From assembly GCA_001592145.1 (NCBI GenBank), contig BCWJ01000001.1:186001-250000 (forward strand): a stretch of DNA of 64,000 bases, read 5' to 3'. Source of the stretch: Xylanimicrobium pachnodae JCM 13526 = NBRC 107786 (GTDB taxonomy: Bacteria > Actinomycetota > Actinomycetes > Actinomycetales > Cellulomonadaceae). Within the stretch, counting starts at the first letter, position 1. Every line of letters begins with the position of its first letter. The position numbers were made by a program, and so were the translations under genes. Under the pieces are notes generated by a model that saw only the letters and a program-made list of their open reading frames with translations, had not been told where the DNA came from and ran no database searches. Below are positions 1 through 8,293 of the stretch, one piece after another.

Positions 1-256
1 GGGCGAGCGCCGGGTCGGCGCACCGGGCCGCGGTGGCGGTCAGCAGGTCGGCGGCGGTCCCCGCGGCGCGGTCGGCCCGCTCCAGCAGGTCGGCGGTCAC
101 GGTGCGTACCGCCTGGGTGATGCGGTGTGCGGCCTCCTCGGCGTCGGCGCTCTCGGGCAGCCGCGCCAGCGGCGGCTCGGGTACCGGTGGCGGCATCGTC
201 ACGACGACGCCGGCGGCCCGCCCGGGGCTCACGGGTACGCCACGCAGCGAGGTCAT
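1..256 (-). CDS. ptsI: PTS enzyme I (phosphoenolpyruvate-protein phosphotransferase), N-terminal part only
   Basis: Only the first 85 codons are inside the window; the gene continues past the left edge. The start reads MTSLRGVPVSPGRAAG, the SPGxAxG opening typical of enzyme I, followed by a helical stretch rich in Ala, Glu and Arg like the HPr-binding region. Enzyme I takes phosphate from PEP and passes it to HPr for sugar uptake. The catalytic His region lies outside the window. The ATG at 256 follows CATCAT by six bases, as in the leaderless genes found elsewhere here. Other PEP-utilising enzymes share parts of this fold, but the N-terminal position of the motif fits PtsI best. Confidence 0.72.
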   Translation of the reverse strand, partial: MTSLRGVPVSPGRAAGVVVTMPPPVPEPPLARLPESADAEEAAHRITQAVRTVTADLLERADRAAGTAADLLTATAARCADPALA

Positions 257-383
257 GCGTCGATGATGGCGTACCGGACGTACCGGGTGCGGCAGGGCAC
301 GGCAAAGCGAGACGGTCTTGTGACCGGACGCGGGCGGCGGCGGGCACCGTCGGGGCCGACCCACGGATCGACCAGGACCGACG

Positions 384-389
384 TATCGT
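384..389 (+). promoter_or_regulatory. -10 hexamer TATCGT of a leaderless gene
   Basis: TATCGT fits TAnnnT and lies seven bases before the ATG at 397. No Shine-Dalgarno sequence is present, so transcription probably starts at or next to the start codon. Confidence 0.45.
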
Positions 390-396
390 TCGAAGC

Positions 397-1251
397 ATGC
401 CTGCCGAGTTCCCGGTCACGCTCTCGACGGCGTCGGTGTACCCGCGCCGGGCGGCCTACGCCTTCGAGTCGGCGGCGGAGCTCGGGTACGACGGCGTCGA
501 GGTCATGGTCTGGTCGGACCCCGCCACGCAGGACCCCGCCGCCCTGGAGCGGATGTCCCGCCACCACGGCGTCCCCATCCGCTCCCTGCACGCGCCCACG
601 CTCCTGGTGAGCCAGAACGTCTGGGGTCGCGACCCGGCCACCAAGCTGCGCCGCACCGTGGACATGGCGGCGGAGCTGGGGGCGGGCACCGTCGTCGTGC
701 ACCCCCCGTTCCGGTGGCAGTACCGGTATGCGCGCGGGTTCCAGGACCAGGTGCGCGAGCTGACCGCCACCACGGGCGTCACGCTCGCGGTCGAGAACAT
801 GTACCCGTGGCGGGCCAGGTCGCGCAGCGACCGGCACTACGTGGCCTACCTGCCCGGCTGGGACGCGACGAAGTTCGGCTACGAGCACGTCACGCTCGAC
901 CTGTCGCACGCGGCCGCCGCGCAGCAGCGCGGCATGGACCTGGTGCGCGCGTTCGGCGAGCGGCTCGCGCACCTCCACCTGGCCGACGGGTCCGGGGCGC
1001 CGCGGGACGAGCACCTGGTCCCGGGGCGGGGCGCGATGGACTGTGCCGACGTGCTCACTGCCCTGGCGCGGGGAGGCTTCGGCGGCGACGTTGTGGTCGA
1101 GATCTCGACGCGGCGGGACAGATCCGCCCACGAACGCCACCTGGACCTGGAGTCCTCGCTCCTGTTCGCCCGCTCCTACCTGCGGCGGGACCCGGTCGAG
1201 TACCGGCCGCCGGAACCGTCGCATAGGTACCTTCCGGCCGACGCCTGGTAG
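397..1251 (+). CDS. Sugar phosphate isomerase/epimerase-like TIM barrel protein
   Basis: The 284-residue protein fits the xylose isomerase-like TIM barrel (AP endonuclease 2 / IolE-like) family, whose members isomerise or epimerise sugars or inositol derivatives with a bound divalent metal. Beta-strand motifs occur in order: ELGYDGVEVMVW near residue 24, SLHAPTLLV near 65, VVVHPPF near 100, LAVENMYPW near 130, VTLDLSHAA near 165, LAHLHLADG near 192 and DVVVEISTR near 230. The Glu of VEN, the Asp-x-x-His of DLSH, the His of HLAD and the Glu of VEI are the likely metal ligands. The substrate cannot be told. The start at 397 is chosen because of the hexamer upstream and because the family motifs begin soon after it. 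It is divergent from ptsI. Confidence 0.8.
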   Translation: MPAEFPVTLSTASVYPRRAAYAFESAAELGYDGVEVMVWSDPATQDPAALERMSRHHGVPIRSLHAPTLLVSQNVWGRDPATKLRRTVDMAAELGAGTVVVHPPFRWQYRYARGFQDQVRELTATTGVTLAVENMYPWRARSRSDRHYVAYLPGWDATKFGYEHVTLDLSHAAAAQQRGMDLVRAFGERLAHLHLADGSGAPRDEHLVPGRGAMDCADVLTALARGGFGGDVVVEISTRRDRSAHERHLDLESSLLFARSYLRRDPVEYRPPEPSHRYLPADAW

Positions 1252-1354
1252 TGCGGTTGCGGATTTGTTCAGCCGCTAGGGCCAGAACCGCGCCATCCGG
1301 AGCGGCCAACCGTGCCACCACTGAGTGGGTTTACGTGTTTTCCGGGGCACTGTT

Positions 1355-1380
1355 GTGTCCTCAGCCCAAGACCAGGACAC
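1355..1380. promoter_or_regulatory. Inverted repeat before the 1393 gene
   Basis: GTGTCCT (1355-1361) and AGGACAC (1374-1380) form a perfect 7-base inverted repeat with a 12-base spacer. It ends directly at the Shine-Dalgarno sequence GGAGGG (1381-1386). It could be an operator or a leader hairpin that hides the ribosome binding site. Confidence 0.35.
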
Positions 1381-1392
1381 GGAGGGTTCGCC

Positions 1393-1905
1393 ATGAGTCG
1401 CAGTTGCCCGAGCCGCCGGCGTGTTGCCGGTGTCAGCTCGCACCACCGCCTGGTGGAGATCGCCGAGGTGCTCGACCAGATCTCCGCGCTGCGTGCTCAG
1501 GCGGCGTGCGCGCAGGACCCGTTCGGCGGCGACCCGTTCGGCACGGACCCGTTCGACGCGGACCTGTTCCAGGGCGCGCCCCTCGCGTGCGACGCCGCGT
1601 TCGGCGCGGCCCCGGCCGCGGCCGTGCCCGCCGCCAACATCGCGGACGCCGCGGACACCCGGCTGCGGTCGGTGCTGTTCGCGCTCCTCGACACCCCCGG
1701 CCAGGAGGCCTGGGAGTCGGCGCGCGAGATCGAGGTGCTGCCCAGCTACTTCCCGGGGCTGTCGACGCCGTCCCCGCTGGGGACCACGCTCGGCGACCTC
1801 GTGTACGCGCTCGGCCTGCCGGACCGTGACTGCCCCACGCGCGAGACGCTGCTGCGCGCCCTGCGCAGCGCCACCGAGCAGTTCGGGACCCCGATGCCGG
1901 GCTGA
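1393..1905 (+). CDS. Hypothetical protein with DPFG repeats
   Basis: I do not recognise this 170-residue protein. GGAGGG at 1381-1386 sits six bases before the ATG at 1393, which fixes the start. The N-terminus is basic (MSRSCPSRRR). A short helix with DQISALRAQAACAQ follows, then four 5-residue repeats (DPFGG, DPFGT, DPFDA, DLFQG, residues 42-61) and an Ala/Pro-rich linker. The C-terminal half (about residues 85-165) looks like a small folded helical domain. No signal peptide or membrane segment is seen. It is followed by an AraC-type regulator in the same direction, 214 bases away. Confidence 0.6.
   Translation: MSRSCPSRRRVAGVSSHHRLVEIAEVLDQISALRAQAACAQDPFGGDPFGTDPFDADLFQGAPLACDAAFGAAPAAAVPAANIADAADTRLRSVLFALLDTPGQEAWESAREIEVLPSYFPGLSTPSPLGTTLGDLVYALGLPDRDCPTRETLLRALRSATEQFGTPMPG
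1516..1575 (+). repeat. Four tandem 15-base units in the 1393 gene
   Basis: Units start at 1516, 1531, 1546 and 1561. The first three begin GACCCGTTCG and the fourth begins GACCTGTTCC. They encode DPF(G/D)x, DPFGx, DPFDx and DLFxx, so copy number can change without breaking the frame. Confidence 0.7.
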
Positions 1906-2022
1906 GAACCACCACCGGAGCACCTCCGCCACCCAGGACGTCCGTGCCGCGGACGCCGCCGAGCGCGGCGTTCCCCGGCGGTCGGGCGCGAAAAGTACGC
2001 GCAGGTGACCACCACGTACTCA

Positions 2023-2058
2023 CATTGACGCCAGAGCACACTCAGATGGCCGTCAATG
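2023..2058. promoter_or_regulatory. Inverted repeat upstream of the AraC-type gene
   Basis: CATTGACG (2023-2030) and CGTCAATG (2051-2058) are perfect 8-base arms 20 bases apart, 61 bases before the regulator start. The spacing of about two helical turns and the place suggest an operator, perhaps autoregulatory. A TACCTATAC stretch near 2093-2101 could hold the -10 element. Confidence 0.4.
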
Positions 2059-2119
2059 CGCGGCGGTGTGCCCGCCGGGGGCTGCAGGGTCTACCTATAC
2101 CCGACGAGGAGGCCCCGAA

Positions 2120-3184
2120 ATGACGCTCACCACCGCTAAGGCAAGCCCCACCATCCGCCGGACCCACACGGCGACCGCCCCCCACGCCGCCCGCAACGCC
2201 CGCACCACCACGACCACGTGCCCGTTCGAGCCGGAGCCCGGTTCGACCGTCTCCGTGCGCGAGTGGCGCGGTGAGGAGGACCTCGCCCGGTTCCAGCTCC
2301 TGGTGCCGACGTCCGCGAAGGGCGAGAGCTTCCACCTGCAGTCGCGCACGGCCCGCTTCGGCTCGTTCGACGTCACCTACATGGTGCACGGCCCGCTGCG
2401 CTTCGAGGCGTCGGCGGACAACTTCGGTCACGGGGCCAAGACGCTGCGCATGGTGGTGGTGCTCGACGGTGAGGTCGTGCTGCGTACCGGTGACGCCATG
2501 CACGGTGAGCACACCACGCTGCGTCGCCGCGACGGCGCCCTGGTGCTCGGGTGGGCCCCCGTCACCTACACCGCCGCCGCGCCGGCCCGTGTGGTCGTCG
2601 TCGACGTGCCTGCGGACCACGACGCCCTGGTGGGCCTGCCCGAGACGGCCCCGTTCGTCGTCGGCGGCTCCGAGACCGCGCTGCTCTCCGCGCTCGCCGC
2701 GTTCGCCCTGGACCTGCTGCGCCAGGACATCGAGACCCTCACCCCCGCCGTGCGCGCCCAGGTGACCGACTCGCTCGAGTCGCTGTTCTCCGGCACCGTG
2801 TCCACCCTCGCCGTGCCGTCCGGCGGCGACTGGAACCGCCGCAGCCAGCGCATGCACGTGGTGCGCTACATCGCCACGCACTACGCCGACCCGCAGCTCG
2901 GCCCGACCACCCTGGCCGCCCACCTGGGCATGTCGAAGCGGTCGCTGCAGCGCCTCTTCGAGGGCGAGAAGCTCTCGGTGTCGCAGCTCGTGCAGGCCAA
3001 GCGCGTGGACCAGGTGCTGCTGCGCCTGCGCGACCCGCGCTACGCGGGCACCTCGCTCGACGAGCTGGCCGTGCTGACCGGCTTCGGTTCCGCCCTGGCG
3101 CTGCGCCGGGCCGTGCAGGCCGCCACCGGTCGTACGCCGTCCGCGCTGCGCGCCGAGGCCCTGGCCGGCTGGCCCGCCAGCTGA
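2120..3184 (+). CDS. AraC-family transcriptional regulator
   Basis: The protein has 354 residues. The start is set by GAGGAGG at 2106-2112. The N-terminal two thirds is a cupin-like sensor domain of the type seen in AraC regulators, with the segment SADNFGHGAKTLRMVVVLDG near residue 98. The C-terminal hundred residues form the double helix-turn-helix: first HTH at LAAHLGMSKRSLQRLFEGEK, second at LAVLTGFGSALALRRAVQAA. The gene at 6218 codes for a shorter paralogue with the same DNFGH segment and an almost identical last helix, so both may bind similar sites. A strong terminator follows at 3200-3241. The ligand is unknown. Confidence 0.82.
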   Translation: MTLTTAKASPTIRRTHTATAPHAARNARTTTTTCPFEPEPGSTVSVREWRGEEDLARFQLLVPTSAKGESFHLQSRTARFGSFDVTYMVHGPLRFEASADNFGHGAKTLRMVVVLDGEVVLRTGDAMHGEHTTLRRRDGALVLGWAPVTYTAAAPARVVVVDVPADHDALVGLPETAPFVVGGSETALLSALAAFALDLLRQDIETLTPAVRAQVTDSLESLFSGTVSTLAVPSGGDWNRRSQRMHVVRYIATHYADPQLGPTTLAAHLGMSKRSLQRLFEGEKLSVSQLVQAKRVDQVLLRLRDPRYAGTSLDELAVLTGFGSALALRRAVQAATGRTPSALRAEALAGWPAS

Positions 3185-3199
3185 TCCACCCGTGAGCCG

Positions 3200-3241
3200 A
3201 AGGCCCCGGTTCCCGAGCACCTGCTCGGGAACCGGGGCCTT
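3200..3241. terminator. Strong hairpin terminator between convergent genes
   Basis: A perfect 19-base inverted repeat (AAGGCCCCGGTTCCCGAGC, 3200-3218, with 3223-3241) encloses a 4-base loop ACCT. The A-rich left edge and T-rich right edge allow it to serve the AraC gene on the + strand and perhaps the convergent LuxR gene. Confidence 0.85.
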
Positions 3242-3326
3242 CTGGTCCTGCGACTCGCTGTGCTCGCGCAGGATGACGAAGCGGCGCCCGGCGCCATCCT
3301 GCGCGCAGTCGCAGGACCCAGCGCCG

Positions 3327-5945
3327 TCAGCCGGCCAGCACGCGGGACATCTCGGCGCGGTTGTCCACCCCCAGCTTGCGGAACACGCGGTGCAGGTGGT
3401 TCTCCACCGTGCGCACCGAGATGAGCAGCCGCCGGGCGATGTCCTGGTTCGTCAGGCCCGATGCCGCCAGGCGCGCGATCTCGTCCTCGCGGGCGGTGAG
3501 CTCGGCCCCCTCGGCGGCCGACCGCAGCCCGGCTGCGGCCTCGTCCCCCCACGCCTCGAGGCGGCGTCGGGCCTCCTTGTGGACCTGTCCGGCGCGCGCC
3601 GCGCCGCCCGCCACCCGCAGCGCGGCGAGCCCCGCGGTGTAGGCGGCGGTCGCGGTCCACACCAGCCCCAGGTCGGCGTGCCGGTCCGCGACGGCGACGA
3701 GCTCCTCCGGGTCGTCGCCGCACAGGGCGGTCACGAACGTGTCGTACGCGCCGATGATGGGGGCGGGGATCTGGGCGGCCACGGCGTGCAGGGCGGTGGC
3801 CCGCTCCGCCGTCGGCTCCTCGACGGCGGCGAGCATGCCGGAGATGTAGCCGGACACGGCGTAGCCCTGGGCCAGCAGGGCCTGAGACTCCTCCCACAAC
3901 CTCTCGGCGGCGAGCGCGTGCGCCTGGGCGGGCGGCAGGCCGGCGCCGTCGAGGTGCGCGATCGCGGCGGTGGGGGAGCCGAGCGGGTACGGCGTCGGGC
4001 CCACCCGCAGCGCGAGGGCCTGCTGGGCGAGGGCGCGCGCGGTGGTGGCGCGGCCCTCGTCGGCGGCCAGGCTGGCCGCCATCGACAGGAGCGCGACGTG
4101 CTTGGTGCGTTCCAGCGCGGGGATGACGCCGGCCGACAGCACGGAGCTGAGCAGGCTGCGCTGCTCGGAGAGCCGGCCGCGGATGGAGAGCACCTGGGTG
4201 CCCACGTACGCGGCCCCCACGATGCCCTCCACGTCGTGCTCGCGGCGCGCCTCGGTGAGCAGGTCCTGCGACTCGGCGAGGGCCTCGTCGAGCCGGCCCT
4301 CCAGGAGCAGGGCCCACGGGCGTGAGGACACGCGCGCCTGCGCGAACGTCGAGGTCAGCGGGCCCAGCTCGTCGAGCTCGGCGAGCGCGTCACCCGAGCG
4401 GCCCTGCGCGAGCAGCAGCTCGGCCCGCACGACGCCGACGATCTCGCGGGTGTCGCTCGGCGCGTCCTCGTCGGCGTCGATGGGGGGCAGGGTGCCGGGG
4501 TCGGGCGCGTGGTCCACCACGAGCACGATGAACGCCTCGATGCCGTCGATGAGGCGACGCCACTCGTCGGCGTCCTCACGGGCCTGGGCGAGCACGGCGT
4601 GCACCCACTCGATGTTGTGCTCCACGGTGCCCAGGAACAGCGCGTACCAGTCGTCGAAGCCCACCAGCTCGCGGCTGTCGCCGGTGCGGGGCGTGGCTTC
4701 GCGCACGGCGAGCACGGCGGTGGCGTCGGCGCCCGTGACCAGCATGGTGCGCAGCAGGATGGCCGCGGACCGCGGCGTGGGGTTGCGCTCCCACTCCGTG
4801 CGACGCACCAGCAGCTCGCGGTGCCAGTGCTCGAGCAGCAGGCGGTTGACGATGACGTCGGCCTCGCGCGACGGGTCGGCCGCCTGGGCCGGCCCGCCGG
4901 CGTCGGCCGGACCCGCCAGGCGCCACGGGGCGTGCACCACGGAGGGGCGGGCCGTGGGCAGGCCGCCGAACGCCTCCGTGACCGCCGAGTCGACCTTGAG
5001 GTGCCGGGCGCCCACGCCCAGGTGGCGGAAGTACTCCACGATCGCCGGGGGGAAGACGCTCACGAGCATCTCGTCGTCGCGGGGTACGAACCGCAGCAGG
5101 CGGTGCCCGTCGAGCTCTTCGAGCACGTCCCAGGACATGATGCGCCGGGCCGTGGCGACGTCCACGGTGCCGGCCAGGGTGAGGGCCTGGAGGCCGTCGA
5201 TCGCCTCGGTGCTCAGCCGGTGCAGCAGCGGGTCGACGGCGCGCATCATCTCGGGCGTCCACAGTTCCGGCCCTGCCGTCCACACGCCGCCGGCGAGCCG
5301 CATCGAGCCGTGCTGGCGCGCGCTGTTCACCAGGGGAAGGGCCAGCCCGGGCAGGCCGCCCGACGCGGCGAAGACCCGGGAGACGGCCTGCGAGTCGATC
5401 GGGCCGCCCAGCGTCTCGACCAGCAGCGTCTGCAGGTCCACGAAGTCGAACGGAGCCACCTGCAGCGTCACGCCGGGCTGGATCACCACGGGGATGCGGG
5501 TGGCGGTGCGGCGGCTGCGCGGGATGTGCCGTGACGTGGTCAGCAACGCGAAGGGTGACATGGCGTGCGCGGCGGCGATGGCACCGGCGGAGATCTCGTC
5601 GAGGTCGTCGACGTCGTCGACCACCAGCAGGGTGCCGCCGCCGCGGACCGCCGCGAGCACGCCCTGCACGGCTGCGGACACCGCGGTGGCCGGACCCTGC
5701 GGTCCGCCCTGGCGGGCCATGAGCCCGGCGATCGCCAGGGCCTCCAGCGGACGGTCCTGGAGGGCGAGCACACCGTGCGCGTGGACCACCTGCCAGCCGG
5801 AGTCCTCGAACTCGGCGGCGATGGCCCGCGCCAGCATGGATCGGCCCGACCCGGGCAGGCCCTGGAGGTCGACGCTCGTGCCCGCGACCAGGTGCTTGAC
5901 GGCGGTGTCACGAGCGTCGGTGTGCAGGATCGCGTGGGTGGCCAT
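3327..5945 (-). CDS. Large ATP-binding LuxR-family regulator (LAL type)
   Basis: The protein has 872 residues from the ATG at 5945. A P-loop GLPGSGRS lies at residues 29-36 and a Walker B-like TLLVVDDVDDLDE near 105, giving an N-terminal STAND/AAA-type ATPase. A long helical region of TPR-like character follows. The C-terminus is a LuxR HTH: LTAREDEIARLAASGLTNQDIARR then SVRTVENHLHRVFRKLG. Such proteins act as ATP-dependent activators. The ATG at 5945 stands six bases after CACGAT, exactly as in two other genes here; a GTG at 5993 would add 16 residues and has no ribosome binding site. It is divergent from the AraC gene at 6218. Confidence 0.83.
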   Translation of the reverse strand: MATHAILHTDARDTAVKHLVAGTSVDLQGLPGSGRSMLARAIAAEFEDSGWQVVHAHGVLALQDRPLEALAIAGLMARQGGPQGPATAVSAAVQGVLAAVRGGGTLLVVDDVDDLDEISAGAIAAAHAMSPFALLTTSRHIPRSRRTATRIPVVIQPGVTLQVAPFDFVDLQTLLVETLGGPIDSQAVSRVFAASGGLPGLALPLVNSARQHGSMRLAGGVWTAGPELWTPEMMRAVDPLLHRLSTEAIDGLQALTLAGTVDVATARRIMSWDVLEELDGHRLLRFVPRDDEMLVSVFPPAIVEYFRHLGVGARHLKVDSAVTEAFGGLPTARPSVVHAPWRLAGPADAGGPAQAADPSREADVIVNRLLLEHWHRELLVRRTEWERNPTPRSAAILLRTMLVTGADATAVLAVREATPRTGDSRELVGFDDWYALFLGTVEHNIEWVHAVLAQAREDADEWRRLIDGIEAFIVLVVDHAPDPGTLPPIDADEDAPSDTREIVGVVRAELLLAQGRSGDALAELDELGPLTSTFAQARVSSRPWALLLEGRLDEALAESQDLLTEARREHDVEGIVGAAYVGTQVLSIRGRLSEQRSLLSSVLSAGVIPALERTKHVALLSMAASLAADEGRATTARALAQQALALRVGPTPYPLGSPTAAIAHLDGAGLPPAQAHALAAERLWEESQALLAQGYAVSGYISGMLAAVEEPTAERATALHAVAAQIPAPIIGAYDTFVTALCGDDPEELVAVADRHADLGLVWTATAAYTAGLAALRVAGGAARAGQVHKEARRRLEAWGDEAAAGLRSAAEGAELTAREDEIARLAASGLTNQDIARRLLISVRTVENHLHRVFRKLGVDNRAEMSRVLAG

Positions 5946-6217
5946 GGCCACATCGTGTATCAGGTGCGCAATCGGTGCCAGGTCGTCGTTCACCTGGTGC
6001 CACTGGCGTTGTTCGGCAGGTCGGGGCGGTGATCGTTGAAAGACCGCGGCGGGGAGCGATCCCCGGGTGCGGCGGCTGCCGTCCCCTCGTCGTCTGCCCG
6101 CCCCGTGCCGCGATGGGTCGGCGCCTGCGCGGCATCCCCCGCGCGCGTGGGCGCCGCCCCGCCCGACCGCGGGCCGCCCGGCGCCGGTCGACCACTGAAC
6201 ATCCGGGAGCGCCGTCA

Positions 6218-7051
6218 ATGATCACCCAGGGCCAGAAGGAACGGCGGCGCACGGTCCGGTTCGGTGCCTACCTGGTGTCGCTCGTGCAGTCGGGCCCGTT
6301 CAGCATGCGGATCCCCGGTGACAACTTCGGTCATCCGTGGCGTGCCGTTCGCCTCATGCTGGTGCTCGACGGCGAGCTCACGGTCAAGACGGCCGGGACC
6401 ATCGAGGTGCTGGGGCCGCGCGCCGCCGCGCTCGCGGTCGGCTGGCGTCCCCTGGAGGTGACGTCGCCCGGCGCGCTCATCGTCGAGGTCGACGTCGCCG
6501 TGGAGCGCACCGCGATGCGGGGCACGTTCGACGAGGCGCCGCTGACGGTGTGGGGTTCCGAGGTCGTGCTGCCGAGCGCGACGGCGGCCGCGCTGCGCGA
6601 GCTCGTGGTGCGTCCGGGCACGGTCCCGGAGGTGCGCGCGGAGACGGTGCGCGTGGTCGAGCAGCTCGTGGGGGCGCTGGCCACCAGCCGCCCCGAGACC
6701 CGCACCACGGTGCTGCTGGAGCAGGTGGAGCGGTCCCGGGTGGTGCAGTACATCGCCGCGCACCACGCGGAGAACGACCTGGGTCCGGCGAGCATCGCCG
6801 AGTACTTCGGCGTCTCCACCCGGACGCTGCACCGCCTGTTCGAGGGCGAGGAGCGCACGGTGTGCGGCTGGATCGCGCACGAGCGCCTGCGCAGCGCCCT
6901 CGCCCGCCTGCACGACCCGCGCTATGCCACGGTCACGCTCGAGGACCTCGCCGAGCTGTGCGGGTACGGCTCCGCGCTCGCGCTGCGCCGCGCGGTGCAG
7001 GCGGCGACGGGGGCGACGCCGTCGGAGCTGCGGTCGAAGCTCGCGAGCTGA
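6218..7051 (+). CDS. AraC-family transcriptional regulator, paralogue of the 2120 gene
   Basis: The 277-residue protein starts at ATG 6218 after a weak GGGAG. The sensor domain begins at once (FGAYLVSLVQSGPF) and includes IPGDNFGHPWRAVRLMLVLDG, matching the same segment of the regulator at 2120. The HTH pair is IAEYFGVSTRTLHRLFEGEE and LAELCGYGSALALRRAVQAA. The last helix matches the paralogue nearly residue for residue, while the sensor domain has diverged. The gene is divergent from the LAL-type regulator, with about 270 bases between them, so the two may share control. Confidence 0.82.
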   Translation: MITQGQKERRRTVRFGAYLVSLVQSGPFSMRIPGDNFGHPWRAVRLMLVLDGELTVKTAGTIEVLGPRAAALAVGWRPLEVTSPGALIVEVDVAVERTAMRGTFDEAPLTVWGSEVVLPSATAAALRELVVRPGTVPEVRAETVRVVEQLVGALATSRPETRTTVLLEQVERSRVVQYIAAHHAENDLGPASIAEYFGVSTRTLHRLFEGEERTVCGWIAHERLRSALARLHDPRYATVTLEDLAELCGYGSALALRRAVQAATGATPSELRSKLAS

Positions 7052-7072
7052 GGCCCGCCCCTGACCGGGGCG

Positions 7073-7675
7073 TCAGGCGGCGGCGCGGCGGGTGCCGACG
7101 GCGCGGAGCACGAACTGCTCGGCCGCCCGGATGGCGCGTTCGCGGGCCACGGGCTCCTCGGGGATGAGGCGTCCGGACAGGCACGCGTTGACCAGGTGCA
7201 CGGTGGTCTTGATGTCCTGCTCCAGGAAGTCGCCGGCGGCGATGCCGTCGGTGAGGATGCGACGCAGGATCGACTCGACGATCTCGGCGTGCTCGCGCAG
7301 GCGCTGCAGCGTGGGGCGCGAGAGCACGGTGCGCAGGTCCGGCCCGGGGGCCAGGTGGAAGGTGCGCGAGAGCTGCGCCTGCTGGCGGATGTAGGTGCGC
7401 AGCTGCTCGACGGGGTCGTCGACGTCGACGAGCGCGCGTTCGAGCCGGTGGGCGTACTCCTCGGTCTCGTGCGTGATGAACCCGAGGAGCAGGGCTTCCT
7501 TGTCCGGGAAGTGGTTGTAGACGGCCGTGCGGCCGACGCCGGCCGTCGCTGCGATGTCGGCGAGAGTGATGGTGTCGAAACCGCGTTCGGCCATGAGGGT
7601 TGACAGGGCGGTGAAGAGTCGCTGCCTTGTCAGTCGGCGGTGTTCGTGAAGGCTCTTGCCGATGATCTTTGGCAT
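7073..7675 (-). CDS. TetR-family transcriptional repressor
   Basis: The 200-residue protein has a classic TetR N-terminal HTH: RLFTALSTLMAERGFDTITL, then IAATAGVGRTAVYNHFPDKE at about residues 40-60. The C-terminal ligand domain is helical and unassigned. The ATG at 7675 follows TATGAT (7687-7682 on the minus strand) by six bases, the leaderless layout. The start codon region lies inside a perfect inverted repeat, so it probably represses itself. It is divergent from the DinB-like gene at 7742, 66 bases away, which is a candidate target. Confidence 0.85.
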   Translation of the reverse strand: MPKIIGKSLHEHRRLTRQRLFTALSTLMAERGFDTITLADIAATAGVGRTAVYNHFPDKEALLLGFITHETEEYAHRLERALVDVDDPVEQLRTYIRQQAQLSRTFHLAPGPDLRTVLSRPTLQRLREHAEIVESILRRILTDGIAAGDFLEQDIKTTVHLVNACLSGRLIPEEPVARERAIRAAEQFVLRAVGTRRAAA

Positions 7676-7704
7676 GCTGACATCATAGGGGGACGTTGTC
7701 AGCA
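7675..7704. promoter_or_regulatory. TetR-type operator over the tetR promoter and start
   Basis: TGCTGACA (7675-7682) and TGTCAGCA (7697-7704) form perfect 8-base arms with a 14-base spacer. The likely -10 TATGAT of the repressor gene lies between them. A bound dimer would cover the -10 and the first base of the leaderless transcript. Confidence 0.6.
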
Positions 7705-7741
7705 CCTAAGACGTGGTTGACCGGGTCCGTACTCTGGCGTC

Positions 7742-8266
7742 ATGAGCGACGCGATCGTGCCCGACACCAAGGACTGGACGTGGGTCCTGGAGCGCCCGTG
7801 CCCGGAGTGCGGTTACGCCGCCGCCGACGGCGACCCCTTCGCCGTGGGTGACGTCGTCCGGTCGGTGGTGCCGCGCTGGGAGGCCGTGCTGTCCCGGGCC
7901 GACGTGCGCGAGCGTCCGGCCCCGGACGTCTGGTCGCCCCTCGAGTACGCCGCCCACGTGCGTGACGTGTTCCGGGTGTTCGACGGCCGGCTGCGGCTCA
8001 TGATCGAGGAGAACGACCCCGAGTTCCCCGACTGGGACCAGGACGCGGCCGCGGTCGCGGAGGACTACGGCAACCAGGACCCCGCCGTGGTGGCCGCGGA
8101 GCTGGTGGCCGCCGGTGCCGCGGTGGCGGACCGGTTCGACGCCGTGTTCCCCGAGCAGCTCGAGCGGCGTGGGCTGCGGTCGAACGGCTCGGAGTTCACG
8201 GTGCGCACCCTGGGCCAGTACTTCCTGCACGACCTGGTGCACCACCTGCACGACGTCGCCGCCTGA
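7742..8266 (+). CDS. DinB-like four-helix protein
   Basis: The 174-residue protein resembles the DinB/mycothiol-dependent metalloenzyme superfamily. It opens with WTWVLERPCPECGY, then has VWSPLEYAAHVRDVFRVFDGRL near residue 62 and QYFLHDLVHHLHDVA at the C-terminus. The His in EYAAHV and the His residues in LHDLVHHLHDV are the expected metal ligands. Relatives include mycothiol- or bacillithiol-dependent transferases, which fits an actinobacterium, but the substrate is unknown. TACTCT at 7730-7735 sits six bases before the ATG, so the transcript is probably leaderless. The TetR gene is divergent. Confidence 0.75.
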   Translation: MSDAIVPDTKDWTWVLERPCPECGYAAADGDPFAVGDVVRSVVPRWEAVLSRADVRERPAPDVWSPLEYAAHVRDVFRVFDGRLRLMIEENDPEFPDWDQDAAAVAEDYGNQDPAVVAAELVAAGAAVADRFDAVFPEQLERRGLRSNGSEFTVRTLGQYFLHDLVHHLHDVAA

Positions 8267-8293
8267 CGGCTCGCTCCGAGCCCGGGCCGAGGG

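Noticed and set aside
5946-5993. GTG at 5993 as start of the LAL regulator
   Set aside because: There is no ribosome site or hexamer at the right distance, whereas ATG 5945 has CACGAT six bases upstream as in two other genes. It remains possible.
3970-6039. Plus-strand frame of about 690 codons opposite the LAL regulator
   Set aside because: The Ser/Arg/Ala-rich translation is a mirror of the regulator's codon bias. The minus-strand protein has clear P-loop and LuxR motifs.
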